Assembly: GCA_016458225.1 (NCBI GenBank) | Contig: JAEMGR010000018.1 | Span: 1 to 64,000, forward strand | Reading direction: 5' to 3' | Source: Myxococcaceae bacterium JPH2 | GTDB lineage: Bacteria; Myxococcota; Myxococcia; Myxococcales; Myxococcaceae | DNA: 64,000 nucleotides | Part shown: piece after piece, positions 42,844 through 51,479 of the stretch | Numbering within the stretch: position 1 is the stretch's first letter | Layout: every line of letters begins with the position of its first letter | Translations under genes and position numbers: made by a program | The notes under the pieces: model-generated | What the model saw: only the letters and a program-made list of their open reading frames with translations | Databases searched by the model: none | Told to the model about the DNA's origin: nothing

Positions 42844-43916
42844 GACGGCCTCCCCAGTCCCGGTCGCTCGGCGACGAAGTCGGTGCGCAGCCCCTTGGCA
42901 CCGTCGAACACGTGCTTCACGTCGACGAGCGTGTACGTCCCCGTGAAGAGAGGCCCCACGCCCGACAGCTCCACCCGTCCCCCCACGCGCAGCTTCGCGT
43001 CCGTCTGCGCGGTGCCTCGCGCCACCACGAAGCGTCGAGCCATCTGTCGGAAGCAGGCCTCGGCCTGGGCCTTCGCCTCGTCGCTGTTCTGCGGCACGGT
43101 GTGCACCACCGACTCCTTGCGCTCGGCCAGCTTCGCGGCGAGGAGGCTCGCGCCGCTCTCGTCCGAGCCCAGCTCGGCGCCCAGGACGGACGGCCCCGCC
43201 TCGTGGGTGAGGGCGTCCTTGGCGTGCACGTCCCAGCCGCTCACCTTCACGGCCGAGCGCTGCGTCGCCAGGTCTGCGGTCACCACCACCTCGCGCAGCT
43301 CGTTGCCCATTCCCAGCTTGAGCGCCTGGCCTTGGGGCCGGGCGGCGCGGTGCTTCGCATGCAGCGTGCGCCCCTCCATCCACAGCTCCGCGTCCACGGC
43401 CCGGCAGCGCTCGCGGAGGAAGGCGAGGTCGCTCTGATTCACCTGCGCGAGGACCGCGTGGGTGGGGCCGCGCACCTGGACGTCCGGCGTGAGGCCGTGC
43501 TTTCCCGCGAGCCGCTCGATGACTTGCTTGTCCGTCACGTCCACGTACGTCGCGGTGCGCCGGGTCATCCGCAGGTCCTGGAAGCGATCCTCCGCGAGCA
43601 CGGTGATGGCGGGCGGCGCGCTCTCCAGGAAGAGTCCCTCCAGCGCGGTGATGCGCCCCTCGAAGAGGACATCGGTGCCCAGCCACACGGAGAAGGTCTT
43701 CCCGAAGTCCAGCAGCTTCCGGTCGAAGTAGAGGAAGCCCGTGCTGCCGTCCTTGGGGCCGAGGTTCCCGAACGTCGCCTCGCAGCGATAGAGCCCGTCG
43801 GTGGACTCCTCCACGCTCAGCTCCAGCAGCGCGGACGCGAGCGGTCCTTGCTCCTGTCCGTCCACCTTGAAGGTGGGCCGGGCGATGCGCAGTCGCGTGT
43901 CGTTTCCGTCGGCCAT
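42840..43916 (-). CDS. eCIS spike hub protein, gpD-like (N-terminal half of a split Cis8/VgrG)
   Basis: 358 aa. It resembles the late-control gene D/VgrG N-terminal fold: LLELSVEESTDGLYRCEATF, LFEGRITALEGLFLESAPPA, then AQVNQSDLAFLRERCRAVDA, the conserved hub motif. Coupled to the gpV gene by ATGA overlap. Known role: hub that joins spike and tube. The C-terminal part includes FTGTYTLVDVKHVFDGAKGL, the usual final strand. Confidence 0.85.
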   Translation of the reverse strand: MADGNDTRLRIARPTFKVDGQEQGPLASALLELSVEESTDGLYRCEATFGNLGPKDGSTGFLYFDRKLLDFGKTFSVWLGTDVLFEGRITALEGLFLESAPPAITVLAEDRFQDLRMTRRTATYVDVTDKQVIERLAGKHGLTPDVQVRGPTHAVLAQVNQSDLAFLRERCRAVDAELWMEGRTLHAKHRAARPQGQALKLGMGNELREVVVTADLATQRSAVKVSGWDVHAKDALTHEAGPSVLGAELGSDESGASLLAAKLAERKESVVHTVPQNSDEAKAQAEACFRQMARRFVVARGTAQTDAKLRVGGRVELSGVGPLFTGTYTLVDVKHVFDGAKGLRTDFVAERPGLGRPS

Positions 43917-43934
43917 GGGTGGAGGGGCTCGGGG

Positions 43935-44108
43935 TCAGTGCGCGCGGACGCGCTCGGCGCGGGCGTGGTGGCGGGCCAGCGAGCGGGACAGCTCGGTGGC
44001 GTGCTGGGTGCGAGACTTCTCGGGTGACGCGGGGGCGCTCGCGCCGGTGTTCGCCGGAGTGGGAGCGGGCTCGGGAGTGACCTCCATCTCGTTGATGACC
44101 AGGGCCAT
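43935..44108 (-). CDS. Small DUF5908-like eCIS protein
   Basis: 57 aa. Starts MALVINEMEVTPEPAPTPAN, matching the short DUF5908 pattern (M-x-I-x-I-x-E-M followed by a charged tail). The C-terminus is a basic, His-rich helix (ARHHARAERVRAH). Equivalent small proteins lie next to Cis7 in Afp/PVC-like clusters. 14 bp after Cis7 and 18 bp before gpD, so clearly part of the operon. Its role in the particle is not established. Confidence 0.7.
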   Translation of the reverse strand: MALVINEMEVTPEPAPTPANTGASAPASPEKSRTQHATELSRSLARHHARAERVRAH

Positions 44109-44122
44109 GGTGTGTGTCTCCG

Positions 44123-44860
44123 CTAGCGCTTCACGCCGACGCTCGCGCCGGCCTGCAAGTCGATGAGCTGCCCGGGAGCCAGTCGCCGGGGGTTCTCGAT
44201 GCCGTTGGCGCTGGCGATGGCGCGCCAGTCGGCGCCCTTGCCTTGGCTCGCGGCCATGCCTTGCAAGGTCGAGCCCTGGGTCGCGGACGTCATGGGCGCG
44301 GTGCCTGGGGCCTGGCCGCTCGGCCCACGGGGCGCGCTGGGCGGTGGCGAGTCCGTGGGGCGAAACACGAAGGCGGTGATCTTCTGCTGCGTGAGCCCGA
44401 AGGAGACGCTCGCGCGCAGGGGCTTGCCCTCGGGCGAGAAGAACTCCAGCGACTCCTCCATCGACTCCATGATTCCGTCGAACTGGAAGCTGCCCCACAC
44501 GAAGCGAACGGCGGGCGGAACGAACTTGTCGCCGTCCTTCTTGGGCGTGATGAAGAAGGCGACCTTCTTGGTGAGCTGCCGCACGTCGTCCACGGCGCCG
44601 GACTGGCCCTCGGCTTGTCCGGACACGTCGAACCAGAGCTGCACCGCCAGCTTCGTGGTGCCGGCCCCCACGAACTGGCGCGCGGGCGTGCCACGCTGGT
44701 CGCCGCCGCCCGAGGGCGTCTGCACCTGATTGGCGAAGCTGACCTTCAGCGTCTCGGGGTTGAACTGGACCGTCGCCCAGGTGTCGTTCTCAATCTCATT
44801 CTCGAAGTTGGCGTCGAGCTGTCGCAGCTCGGCCTTGGCCAGGGGCGTGGGCTCGGCCAT
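44123..44860 (-). CDS. cis7: eCIS tube-baseplate adaptor with LysM domain (Cis7/Afp7-like)
   Basis: 245 aa from the ATG that shares one base with the preceding stop (TGATG). An N-terminal beta domain (VQFNPETLKVSFANQVQTPS; VWGSFQFDGIMESMEESLEF) is followed by a Pro-rich linker and a C-terminal LysM-like module (GSTLQGMAASQGKGADWRAI, then NPRRLAPGQLIDL). Known role: adaptor between tube and hub in contractile tails. Canonical place between tube and spike genes. Confidence 0.87.
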   Translation of the reverse strand: MAEPTPLAKAELRQLDANFENEIENDTWATVQFNPETLKVSFANQVQTPSGGGDQRGTPARQFVGAGTTKLAVQLWFDVSGQAEGQSGAVDDVRQLTKKVAFFITPKKDGDKFVPPAVRFVWGSFQFDGIMESMEESLEFFSPEGKPLRASVSFGLTQQKITAFVFRPTDSPPPSAPRGPSGQAPGTAPMTSATQGSTLQGMAASQGKGADWRAIASANGIENPRRLAPGQLIDLQAGASVGVKR

Positions 44861-45348
44861 CACGCACCTCCCTGGGACAGTCGCTTGCGCGTCAGCGACT
44901 CATAGGCGAGCTGGAGTTCCTCGATGGCCACCATGCCGTCCTTGGCGTTGAGCGGCGGCGCCTTGAGCTTCACGGGCAGGCAGCGCGAGAGGACGAACCG
45001 CGCGCGCTCGGTCTGCGCGCGACCGGGGGCGAAGACGACGACCTCCGCGTTGGCTCGCAGTCGCGGCCGGCGCTGCATCTCCTCGAACCAGTCCCACAGG
45101 TCGAAGCTGGCGGTCATGCCGCGCTTGAGCGTGAGCTGTCCGAAGTTGAGCGCGCCCGTCAGGCGAATCTGCCGGCCGTTGTTGCCACCCTCGCGGATGG
45201 TCTTCACGTCCATCGACATCTCCAGGCCATCGCACTCGGAGAACGCCGCGCTGCAGGCCTTGGGCACCACGTCGGGAATCTCGATCTCCACCGCGAACGC
45301 GAAGGCGGTGAAGGGCGCGATGACGGTCTCGTCCTGCGGGGTGGCCAT
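44860..45348 (-). CDS. eCIS inner tube protein, second copy (Cis1-like)
   Basis: 162 aa. The Hcp/gp19-like tube pattern is present: FAFAVEIEIPDVVPKACSAA, FSECDGLEMSMDVKTIREGG, RLTGALNFGQLTLKRGMTAS, and the closing MVAIEELQLAYESLTRK. Starts 2 bp after the large sheath stop. Compared with the first tube protein it has a longer N-terminal strand and probably forms the tube-initiating ring, as Afp5-type proteins do (inference). Confidence 0.88.
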   Translation of the reverse strand: MATPQDETVIAPFTAFAFAVEIEIPDVVPKACSAAFSECDGLEMSMDVKTIREGGNNGRQIRLTGALNFGQLTLKRGMTASFDLWDWFEEMQRRPRLRANAEVVVFAPGRAQTERARFVLSRCLPVKLKAPPLNAKDGMVAIEELQLAYESLTRKRLSQGGA

Positions 45349-45350
45349 GG

Positions 45351-48137
45351 CTATCGCGCCTCCGTGACGAGCCCGCGGTCGCCACTCTGGACGAGCCGCA
45401 CATTGAGGAAGGTGAGCGGCTGGGACGGCGCCACCTTGATTTCCACGAAGAAGCGCCCCTGCTCCGTCTGGGCCGCGGTGTTGAGCGCGTCGCCCGTCAC
45501 CACCTGGAAGGCACCCTCGCGCGTGGTTCCCGCGAAGGCCCCCCGGATGAACAAGTCGCCCAGCAGTGCCTCGAAGCCGCGCTGCACCAGTCGGTGGAAG
45601 CTGGCGTCGTTGGGCTCGAAGACATACGCCGCGCCCAGCTTGAGCGCCGCGCGGCGCAGCAGGCTGAGCAGCCGGCGGACATGAATGGGCCGCACGTCCG
45701 AGTCCACGGCGAGCGTGTCCGCGCCGAGCGTGAGGAAGGCCCGAGGCTCCTGTCGCACGGTGTTCACCTGGGCGTCCTGAAGGTCCAACCACCGCTCGCG
45801 AGCCAGGAGCGGCGTGAGCGCGACCACCGCGCGCCATGGCTCGTTGGCCGGAGCCACCCAGGCGCCGCGCTCCAGGGAGCGCCGCGCGAGGACTCCGCTC
45901 GCCGCGCCATCGGGAGGCATGCGCAGCGGAACGTCGGGGCGCTGCTCCTCGGAGACGAACGTCCACGGGTGATAGAGCGCGCCGTAGCTGAGCGCGTTCT
46001 CCTCCGCGAAGCCCAGCGCTGGAACGCCCTCGGACGCACCGGCCATGGGCGACTGCAGCAGCCCCGCGTGCGCGATGACGTCGTCTTCTCGGTAGTGCGC
46101 TGACACGCTCAGCACGGCCAGGATGTCGCCGCGGGCGCAGGCCATGCGCAGCAGGGCTCGCTGCACCGCCAGCAGCGGCTCGGCGGAGTAGGAGGCCACC
46201 GGTTCCAGCCGCCAGTGCACGGCGGGGGCGACGGAGACGAGGACGCCGGGCGCATACGGGCCGGGAGTGCCCGAGCGCTCCGCGTGCACGCGGTAGTACC
46301 AGCTCCCAGGGGTACGGCCATGGAGCGTCCGCGCCAGCTCCACGCCGCGATACAGCTCGGCCGCGTCGCGGAAGTCGGGGCGCGTGGCCTCCTCGAGGAC
46401 GTAGGTGATGTCCGGTCCCGCGACGGCATTCCACTGCACGGTGAAGGACTGTCCGACCTCGGGAGCGGAGGGCTCGGCGAGCAGGGCCGTGGGGGCGGGC
46501 GGAGCCATGCGCGCGCAGTCGAGGAAGGCCCCCCAGGCCGGCTGGGGAGGCGTGACGCCGGGCTGCGCGGGCGGGTAGGTGGCCACGGGCTCGCGCACCC
46601 AGGGGCGGTGCACTAGGTCGGGCACGGCGACGAGCGTGACGTCCGTGCGCCACAGCAGGGAATGGATGCCCCGGGGCGCGCGCGGCTGGCTGGCCTGGTA
46701 GCGCATGAACGAGGCCTGCGCCATCAGCGTGTCCGTGCCCAGCTCTCGCAGGTCGGGGTCCAGGAACAGCTCCGAGCCGAAGTCATCCAGCCCATCGCGG
46801 ACCAAGGCGTCAGCTGGAGGGGGCACGCATCCGAGCCAGCCGCCAGGCACGTCCGTCATCCCCAGCGGGAACGAGAAGGCCTCACCCTCCGGGCCAGGAC
46901 CCGCGAGGGGAAAGCGAGACACGGGGATGCCCTGGCGCCAGTCGCCCGGCAGCCGCACCTCGGGGAGTCGCCCCGGGAGGGACTCGGGCTCCTCGTCCCA
47001 GGCCCGGCGAACGTCGGTGGGCAGGGAACCCCAGTGCCGAGGATGCGCGGGGCACAGGCCCAGCAAGTCCAGACGCGCCGGCTGCTCATCGCCACGCCGC
47101 GTCCACAGGCTGAGCGTCAGGCGCTCGCAGAAAACAGGGGTGGACGAGACATCCAGGGGCGGAGCGGTGAGCACGCGCGACGCCACGCCCGACACCTGGA
47201 CCGCGTGGGGGCACTGGCCGAGCACCCGCGACTCCACCATCAGCCAGTGCTCACCCGTGCCCGCGGCGTCCACGCGCAGCACCGCGCCCGGCTCCGGCGC
47301 CAACTCGGGCGACGTGTCCAAGGTGAGCGTCAGCGTTCGACGTTCCGAGGCCGCGCCCGGGTCATCCACCTGAAGCACGGGAATCGTCACGGCTTGTCCG
47401 TCGCCGCGCGTCCATTGCGCCGAGAGGGGAAGGGCACCCAGGCCCACGCCCGTCTGGAGCCAGCGCGCGCGGGGACTGCGCACGCGCAGCGTCACCCGGC
47501 GCGGAGCGAGCCCGGGCATGAGCAGCGTCTGTGTCGCGTCGATCGACTCGGCGGTATCAACGGGGACGAGCAGCGCCAGCGAGCCGTCGCCGAAGGTGAG
47601 GCGGAGCAGATCGCCTTGCGCCACGCCACCGGGGACCGTCACCTCCAGCACGACGTCCGTCCCCACGGCGGACCACGTGCCCAGTTCGAGCAGCTCGCGC
47701 GTGAGGCTGGTGGCCACGCTCACGTCGTCGGACCAGCTCCCCTCGGAGCGCGCGCGAGCCACGGCCGCCGTCACCTTGCCGGACTCGGAGCAGCGCACCA
47801 GTCCCGGTACGGGGAACGTGTTCGACTTCGCCCCGTTCCCGGCCACGCGCACCACCCAGCAACGCCGACCTCCATTGCGGAAGAAGGCCCGCACCGCCGA
47901 GGCGAGGTGGGCCACCACCACCTCGCCCGTCGCGGGGTCCCTCGCCAGCGCGGGGGCCTCGCCGAACACGGCCTCGAAGTCCGCCGGGTCCTCCACGGCC
48001 ACGGGCACGTGGAGCGGTCCGGAGGCGGCGAAGCCCACGAAGGCCGCCACGTCCATGCGGGGCAGCACCTCCTCGACGGGAGGTGCCTGCACCTCGAAGC
48101 GGATGCCGGGGAGGCGTCTGGCGGCCGGGCGACTCAC
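45351..48137 (-). CDS. eCIS tail sheath protein, large copy with inserted fibronectin-III-like domain (Cis2-like)
   Basis: 928 aa, about 275 aa longer than the other sheath in this locus. N-terminal sheath domain: RLPGIRFEVQAPPVEEVLPR, DVAAFVGFAASGPLHVPVAV and HLASAVRAFFRNGGRRCWVV. C-terminal sheath core: LGAAYVFEPNDASFHRLVQR, FEALLGDLFIRGAFAG and RFFVEIKVAPSQPLTFLNV. Between them, at about residues 543-640, is a fibronectin-III-like beta sandwich (APPAPTALLAEPSAPEVGQS, FTVQWNAVAGPDITYVLEEA, GSWYYRVHAERSG). Extra domains in sheath subunits project outward on the particle. This copy is 1 bp after the first tube gene and likely forms a terminal or baseplate-proximal ring. Confidence 0.85.
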   Translation of the reverse strand: MSRPAARRLPGIRFEVQAPPVEEVLPRMDVAAFVGFAASGPLHVPVAVEDPADFEAVFGEAPALARDPATGEVVVAHLASAVRAFFRNGGRRCWVVRVAGNGAKSNTFPVPGLVRCSESGKVTAAVARARSEGSWSDDVSVATSLTRELLELGTWSAVGTDVVLEVTVPGGVAQGDLLRLTFGDGSLALLVPVDTAESIDATQTLLMPGLAPRRVTLRVRSPRARWLQTGVGLGALPLSAQWTRGDGQAVTIPVLQVDDPGAASERRTLTLTLDTSPELAPEPGAVLRVDAAGTGEHWLMVESRVLGQCPHAVQVSGVASRVLTAPPLDVSSTPVFCERLTLSLWTRRGDEQPARLDLLGLCPAHPRHWGSLPTDVRRAWDEEPESLPGRLPEVRLPGDWRQGIPVSRFPLAGPGPEGEAFSFPLGMTDVPGGWLGCVPPPADALVRDGLDDFGSELFLDPDLRELGTDTLMAQASFMRYQASQPRAPRGIHSLLWRTDVTLVAVPDLVHRPWVREPVATYPPAQPGVTPPQPAWGAFLDCARMAPPAPTALLAEPSAPEVGQSFTVQWNAVAGPDITYVLEEATRPDFRDAAELYRGVELARTLHGRTPGSWYYRVHAERSGTPGPYAPGVLVSVAPAVHWRLEPVASYSAEPLLAVQRALLRMACARGDILAVLSVSAHYREDDVIAHAGLLQSPMAGASEGVPALGFAEENALSYGALYHPWTFVSEEQRPDVPLRMPPDGAASGVLARRSLERGAWVAPANEPWRAVVALTPLLARERWLDLQDAQVNTVRQEPRAFLTLGADTLAVDSDVRPIHVRRLLSLLRRAALKLGAAYVFEPNDASFHRLVQRGFEALLGDLFIRGAFAGTTREGAFQVVTGDALNTAAQTEQGRFFVEIKVAPSQPLTFLNVRLVQSGDRGLVTEAR

Positions 48138-48138
48138 G

Positions 48139-48591
48139 TCACTCCATCTCCAGGCGCTCGTAGGCGAGGGTCAGCTCTTCCATCGCCACGTCCGTGCCCT
48201 TCGCGTTGAAGGGACCGCTCACGTGCTTGACGATGCGCGCACGCAAGAGCTTCCACGTCTGCACCACCGCGGTGTGGTCCTCGTTCTGGAGCTGGATGGT
48301 GACGGTGCGCAGCGCGTTGGGATCGCCGTTGCGGAGCTGATCCAACCACCGGTACAGGCTGAGCGAACCAATCACCCCGCGCTTCATGGTGACGTCCGTC
48401 GCCTTGTTCAGACCGGTGATTTTCCGGACGCTGTTCTCCTTCTCGTTGCCGTTGCGGTACTCCGCCACGGTGACTTCCATGCCCACGTTGCTGATTTCCT
48501 GGAACCCGGCATCCGCTCCGTCCGTGTTGCCGGTTCCCAGGTCGACCAGGAAGTTGAACTGCACATAAGGGCGCTCTCGTTGGACAGCCAT
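48139..48591 (-). CDS. cis1: eCIS inner tube protein (Cis1-like)
   Basis: 150 aa, canonical tube length. FNFLVDLGTGNTDGADAGFQ, EISNVGMEVTVAEYRNGNEK, ITGLNKATDVTMKRGVIGSL and VAMEELTLAYERLEM mark the T4-gp19-like tube fold. Follows the canonical sheath by 17 bp. Expected to be the main tube subunit. Confidence 0.92.
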   Translation of the reverse strand: MAVQRERPYVQFNFLVDLGTGNTDGADAGFQEISNVGMEVTVAEYRNGNEKENSVRKITGLNKATDVTMKRGVIGSLSLYRWLDQLRNGDPNALRTVTIQLQNEDHTAVVQTWKLLRARIVKHVSGPFNAKGTDVAMEELTLAYERLEME

Positions 48592-48608
48592 TGCTCAGTC
48601 CTCCCGGG

Positions 48609-50570
48609 TTACTTCCGGTCTCCGGTCCACTGCCCGATGCGGAAGATGACGAACTCGGCCGGACGCAGCGGCGCCACGCCGATGAGGCAGACCAGCCGAC
48701 CGTTATCCAGGTCGTTCTGGGTCATGGTGCTGCGGTCGCACTTCACGAAGTACGCCTTGTCCGGCTTGTCTCCGAGCAACGCGCCCGTCTGCCATTCATT
48801 GAGCAGGAAGTCCTCGATGGTGCGCCGCACGCTCGCCCAGAGCTGATCGCCATTGGGCTCGAACACCGCCCACTGCGTCCCCTTGTCGATGGACCGCTCC
48901 AGGTAGGCGAAGTAGCGGCGCAGGTTCACGTACTTCCACTCGGGATCCGAGCTCACGGTGCGCGCGCCCCAGAGCCGGTAGCCGCGCCCCTCGAAGTAGC
49001 GGAAGGCGTTGATGCCCTCGGGGTTGAGCACCTCCTGCTGCGACTTGCTCAGGTTGGACTCGAAGCCGAGCGCCAGGTTCACCACCTCGTTGGCGGGGGC
49101 CTTGTACACAGCGCGGTTGACGTCGTTGCGCGCGTAGATGCCCGCCACGAAGCCGCTCGGCGGCAGGAAGATGGGCTGCCGCGTCACCGGATCCAACACC
49201 TTCACCCAGGGGTAGTAGAGCGCCCCGTAGCTGGAGTCGATCTTCGCGCGCTGGGCGCGCACCTGGCCCAGCGTCTGTCCATTGCCGCTGTCGAGCACCG
49301 CGATGCGGTACTTCATCCGCTGGCAGTGGCTGATGAGCGCGTTGAGCACCGTGGCCGAGTGGATGCCGTAGCCGTTCTCGTAGCCGAAGGTGGAGCCGGG
49401 CGCGGCGACGATGGAGATGTCCTCCAGGTCCTCGAACTGCACGAGGCCCGTCTTGCGCGTGGTGTTGGGGACCTGCCGGCCCAGGTAGTCATCGCCCTGG
49501 GGTCGCTCTCCGTCCACGCCGCCCTTGAGCAGCACCTCCAGCGAGCGCTGGGACTCGGGTGAGTCGGGATCGTCCAGCGCCAGCTCCAGCGCGGGGCTCA
49601 TGACCGGGCTGGCGAGGCTCGCGTCGAGGAACGCCTGGAGGACCTCCAGGCCCGTCTTGAGCTGCTGCGTGGCGATGATGATTGGCACGTCGCGGTTCTT
49701 CGCGGGCTGGGTCGCATCGATGAGGAAGCGGTCGGTGAGCGAGTCCGCCGAGCCGTTGCGCGCATGCGAGGGATCCAGCGCCAGGCCGTCCCACACCTGC
49801 GAGGCTGCGGGCTCATCCGTGGGGATGGCCGTCACCGTCAGGGTGAGGACGCGCAGCTCGTAGCCCTCGTCCTGGGTCAGGCTGGACAGGGCAATGGGCG
49901 AGCCGGGGCCTCCGGTGAAGGTCCAGTCCTGGGCGTCCTCGCTCCAGGTCGCCAGATAGAACTCTCCGGCGCCCACGGGGCTGGCCAGCGGCGACTTGGT
50001 GTCGCGCAGCAGCACCACGTCCTTCTCCAGGAGGGCGCCCACCTTCGGCGTGGTGCCCTCGAAGGACAGGACGTTCTGGCCCAGTCGCAGCGAGAAGCGC
50101 ACGCGCAGGTTGCCCGCCGAGCCCGGATAGCGCGCGGTGAGCAGCAGCGTCTTCTTCTTGTTCGTCGCGCCGGGTTCCAGCAGCGCTCGCGCGTGCCCGT
50201 CGTTGTAGCTGCTCTGGACGGAGCCCGTGGTGATGTCGATGGTCGCGTCGATGCCGTTGTACGTCGTGTCATCGAGCTGGCGGAATACGCGGCCCACGTA
50301 CAGGCGCTTGCCCCCCTCCTCGAAGAAGGCGCGCACCGCGTGCCACGTGTAGTTGTGGAGCGTGCCCGCCTTCTTGAAGTCGAGCTGGCGGCGGTTGCCA
50401 TAGACGCGCTCGAACTCCACCACGCTGGTGATGAGGTCCGGCTCCAGGTCCACGGGCCCGTAGCGCGCGGGTCCCACGAAGCCGGTGGTGGTCGTGCTCA
50501 CGCCCTCGATGGACTTGGCACGGAACGAGGTCTCTTCGACGAATACGCCGGGAGCAAGATATTCGGGCAT
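48609..50570 (-). CDS. cis2: eCIS tail sheath protein, canonical copy (Cis2-like)
   Basis: 653 aa. Starts MPEYLAPGVFVEETSFRAKS with IEGVSTTTTGFVGPARYGP, the invariant sheath opening. The core contains LGFESNLSKSQQEVLNPEGI, NAFRYFEGRGYRLWGARTVS and FAYLERSIDKGTQWAVFEPN. It ends PLRPAEFVIFRIGQWTGDRK, the typical sheath C-terminal strand used for handshake contacts between subunits. The main contractile sheath of the particle; second structural gene of the operon after the 299-aa protein. Confidence 0.93.
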   Translation of the reverse strand: MPEYLAPGVFVEETSFRAKSIEGVSTTTTGFVGPARYGPVDLEPDLITSVVEFERVYGNRRQLDFKKAGTLHNYTWHAVRAFFEEGGKRLYVGRVFRQLDDTTYNGIDATIDITTGSVQSSYNDGHARALLEPGATNKKKTLLLTARYPGSAGNLRVRFSLRLGQNVLSFEGTTPKVGALLEKDVVLLRDTKSPLASPVGAGEFYLATWSEDAQDWTFTGGPGSPIALSSLTQDEGYELRVLTLTVTAIPTDEPAASQVWDGLALDPSHARNGSADSLTDRFLIDATQPAKNRDVPIIIATQQLKTGLEVLQAFLDASLASPVMSPALELALDDPDSPESQRSLEVLLKGGVDGERPQGDDYLGRQVPNTTRKTGLVQFEDLEDISIVAAPGSTFGYENGYGIHSATVLNALISHCQRMKYRIAVLDSGNGQTLGQVRAQRAKIDSSYGALYYPWVKVLDPVTRQPIFLPPSGFVAGIYARNDVNRAVYKAPANEVVNLALGFESNLSKSQQEVLNPEGINAFRYFEGRGYRLWGARTVSSDPEWKYVNLRRYFAYLERSIDKGTQWAVFEPNGDQLWASVRRTIEDFLLNEWQTGALLGDKPDKAYFVKCDRSTMTQNDLDNGRLVCLIGVAPLRPAEFVIFRIGQWTGDRK

Positions 50571-50579
50571 CGGTCTTTC

Positions 50580-51479
50580 CTAGGGAGGTGAACCCGTGGG
50601 CGTGATCCACAGCCGGGAACGCGGTGCGCCCTGGGTCTTCAGGACGAGCTCCTGGCCGTATCGCAGCGTGGGCTCGAGCAGCTCGAGCGAGGTGCCCGTA
50701 TCCGGCCAGACCCACGAGGATGGTTGGGACAGGGTGACGCGCAGGTCAGGACGCGCGGGCACGGGCGAGCGCCGCGCGTAGTGGATTCGCACCGCCAGCG
50801 CCCACGATTGTTCGAGCAACGGCGGACCCGAGGGCAGCGTCGACGCATCCGCGAACGAGCCCGGGGGCAGGTCCACGGGAGCGGGGTACTGGAAGAAGAG
50901 GGCGAGACGCCCCTGGGCATCCGTCACCCCGCGAGAGGCCGAGCCTCCCTCCGGAGTCACCTCCACGCGCGCCCAGGCCGCGGGCGCTTGGGCCTGCGTG
51001 TCCCAGAGTTCGGCGCGGAGCACGGCCAGCGGTGTGCCGGTGACACGCGCGGGCGCGGAGAACAACGGCACGGACGGAGGCCCCGCGACAGACGGCGGTG
51101 AGCCCGGCGGTGAGCCCTCTTCCAGTTCGAACAGGCCACGGAAGGGCAGCTCCGCGCGGAACGAGCACGGCAGGAAGCGTCCCAATGAATCCTCCACCTC
51201 GACGGTGAAGGGCTGGCGCGGCGGGAGCTGGGCCCACCACGCGGCCTCCCCCATCTCCGCGCCACCAATCTCAAAGGAGCGCAGCCCCGGCAGATCCGAC
51301 AGGACATGCACCCCCGAGCGACTGAGCATCGACCGGCGACGCAGGTGAGGCTGACCTTCCGGGTACGCGCTCACGTCGAGCCCGTCGCCCACGAGCGCTC
51401 CCATCAACTCGTCGCGGAAGCGCACGCCCAAGGGGGCCACGCGCGACAGCGTCTCCAGCACGCGCGGAGCGGGCCTCAT
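50580..51479 (-). CDS. Uncharacterised eCIS-associated protein with Ig/carboxypeptidase-regulatory-like beta domain
   Basis: 299 aa; starts in the stop codon of the tail-terminator gene (ATGA overlap). An N-terminal region (1-110) with RFRDELMGALVGDGLDVSAY precedes a beta-rich middle domain (about 145-230, PAAWARVEVTPEGGSASRGV, TDAQGRLALFFQYP) that resembles carboxypeptidase-regulatory/Ig folds. No signal peptide. Equivalent genes often sit between Cis16 and the sheath in this kind of cluster; the function is not known to me. Confidence 0.62.
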   Translation of the reverse strand: MRPAPRVLETLSRVAPLGVRFRDELMGALVGDGLDVSAYPEGQPHLRRRSMLSRSGVHVLSDLPGLRSFEIGGAEMGEAAWWAQLPPRQPFTVEVEDSLGRFLPCSFRAELPFRGLFELEEGSPPGSPPSVAGPPSVPLFSAPARVTGTPLAVLRAELWDTQAQAPAAWARVEVTPEGGSASRGVTDAQGRLALFFQYPAPVDLPPGSFADASTLPSGPPLLEQSWALAVRIHYARRSPVPARPDLRVTLSQPSSWVWPDTGTSLELLEPTLRYGQELVLKTQGAPRSRLWITPTGSPP

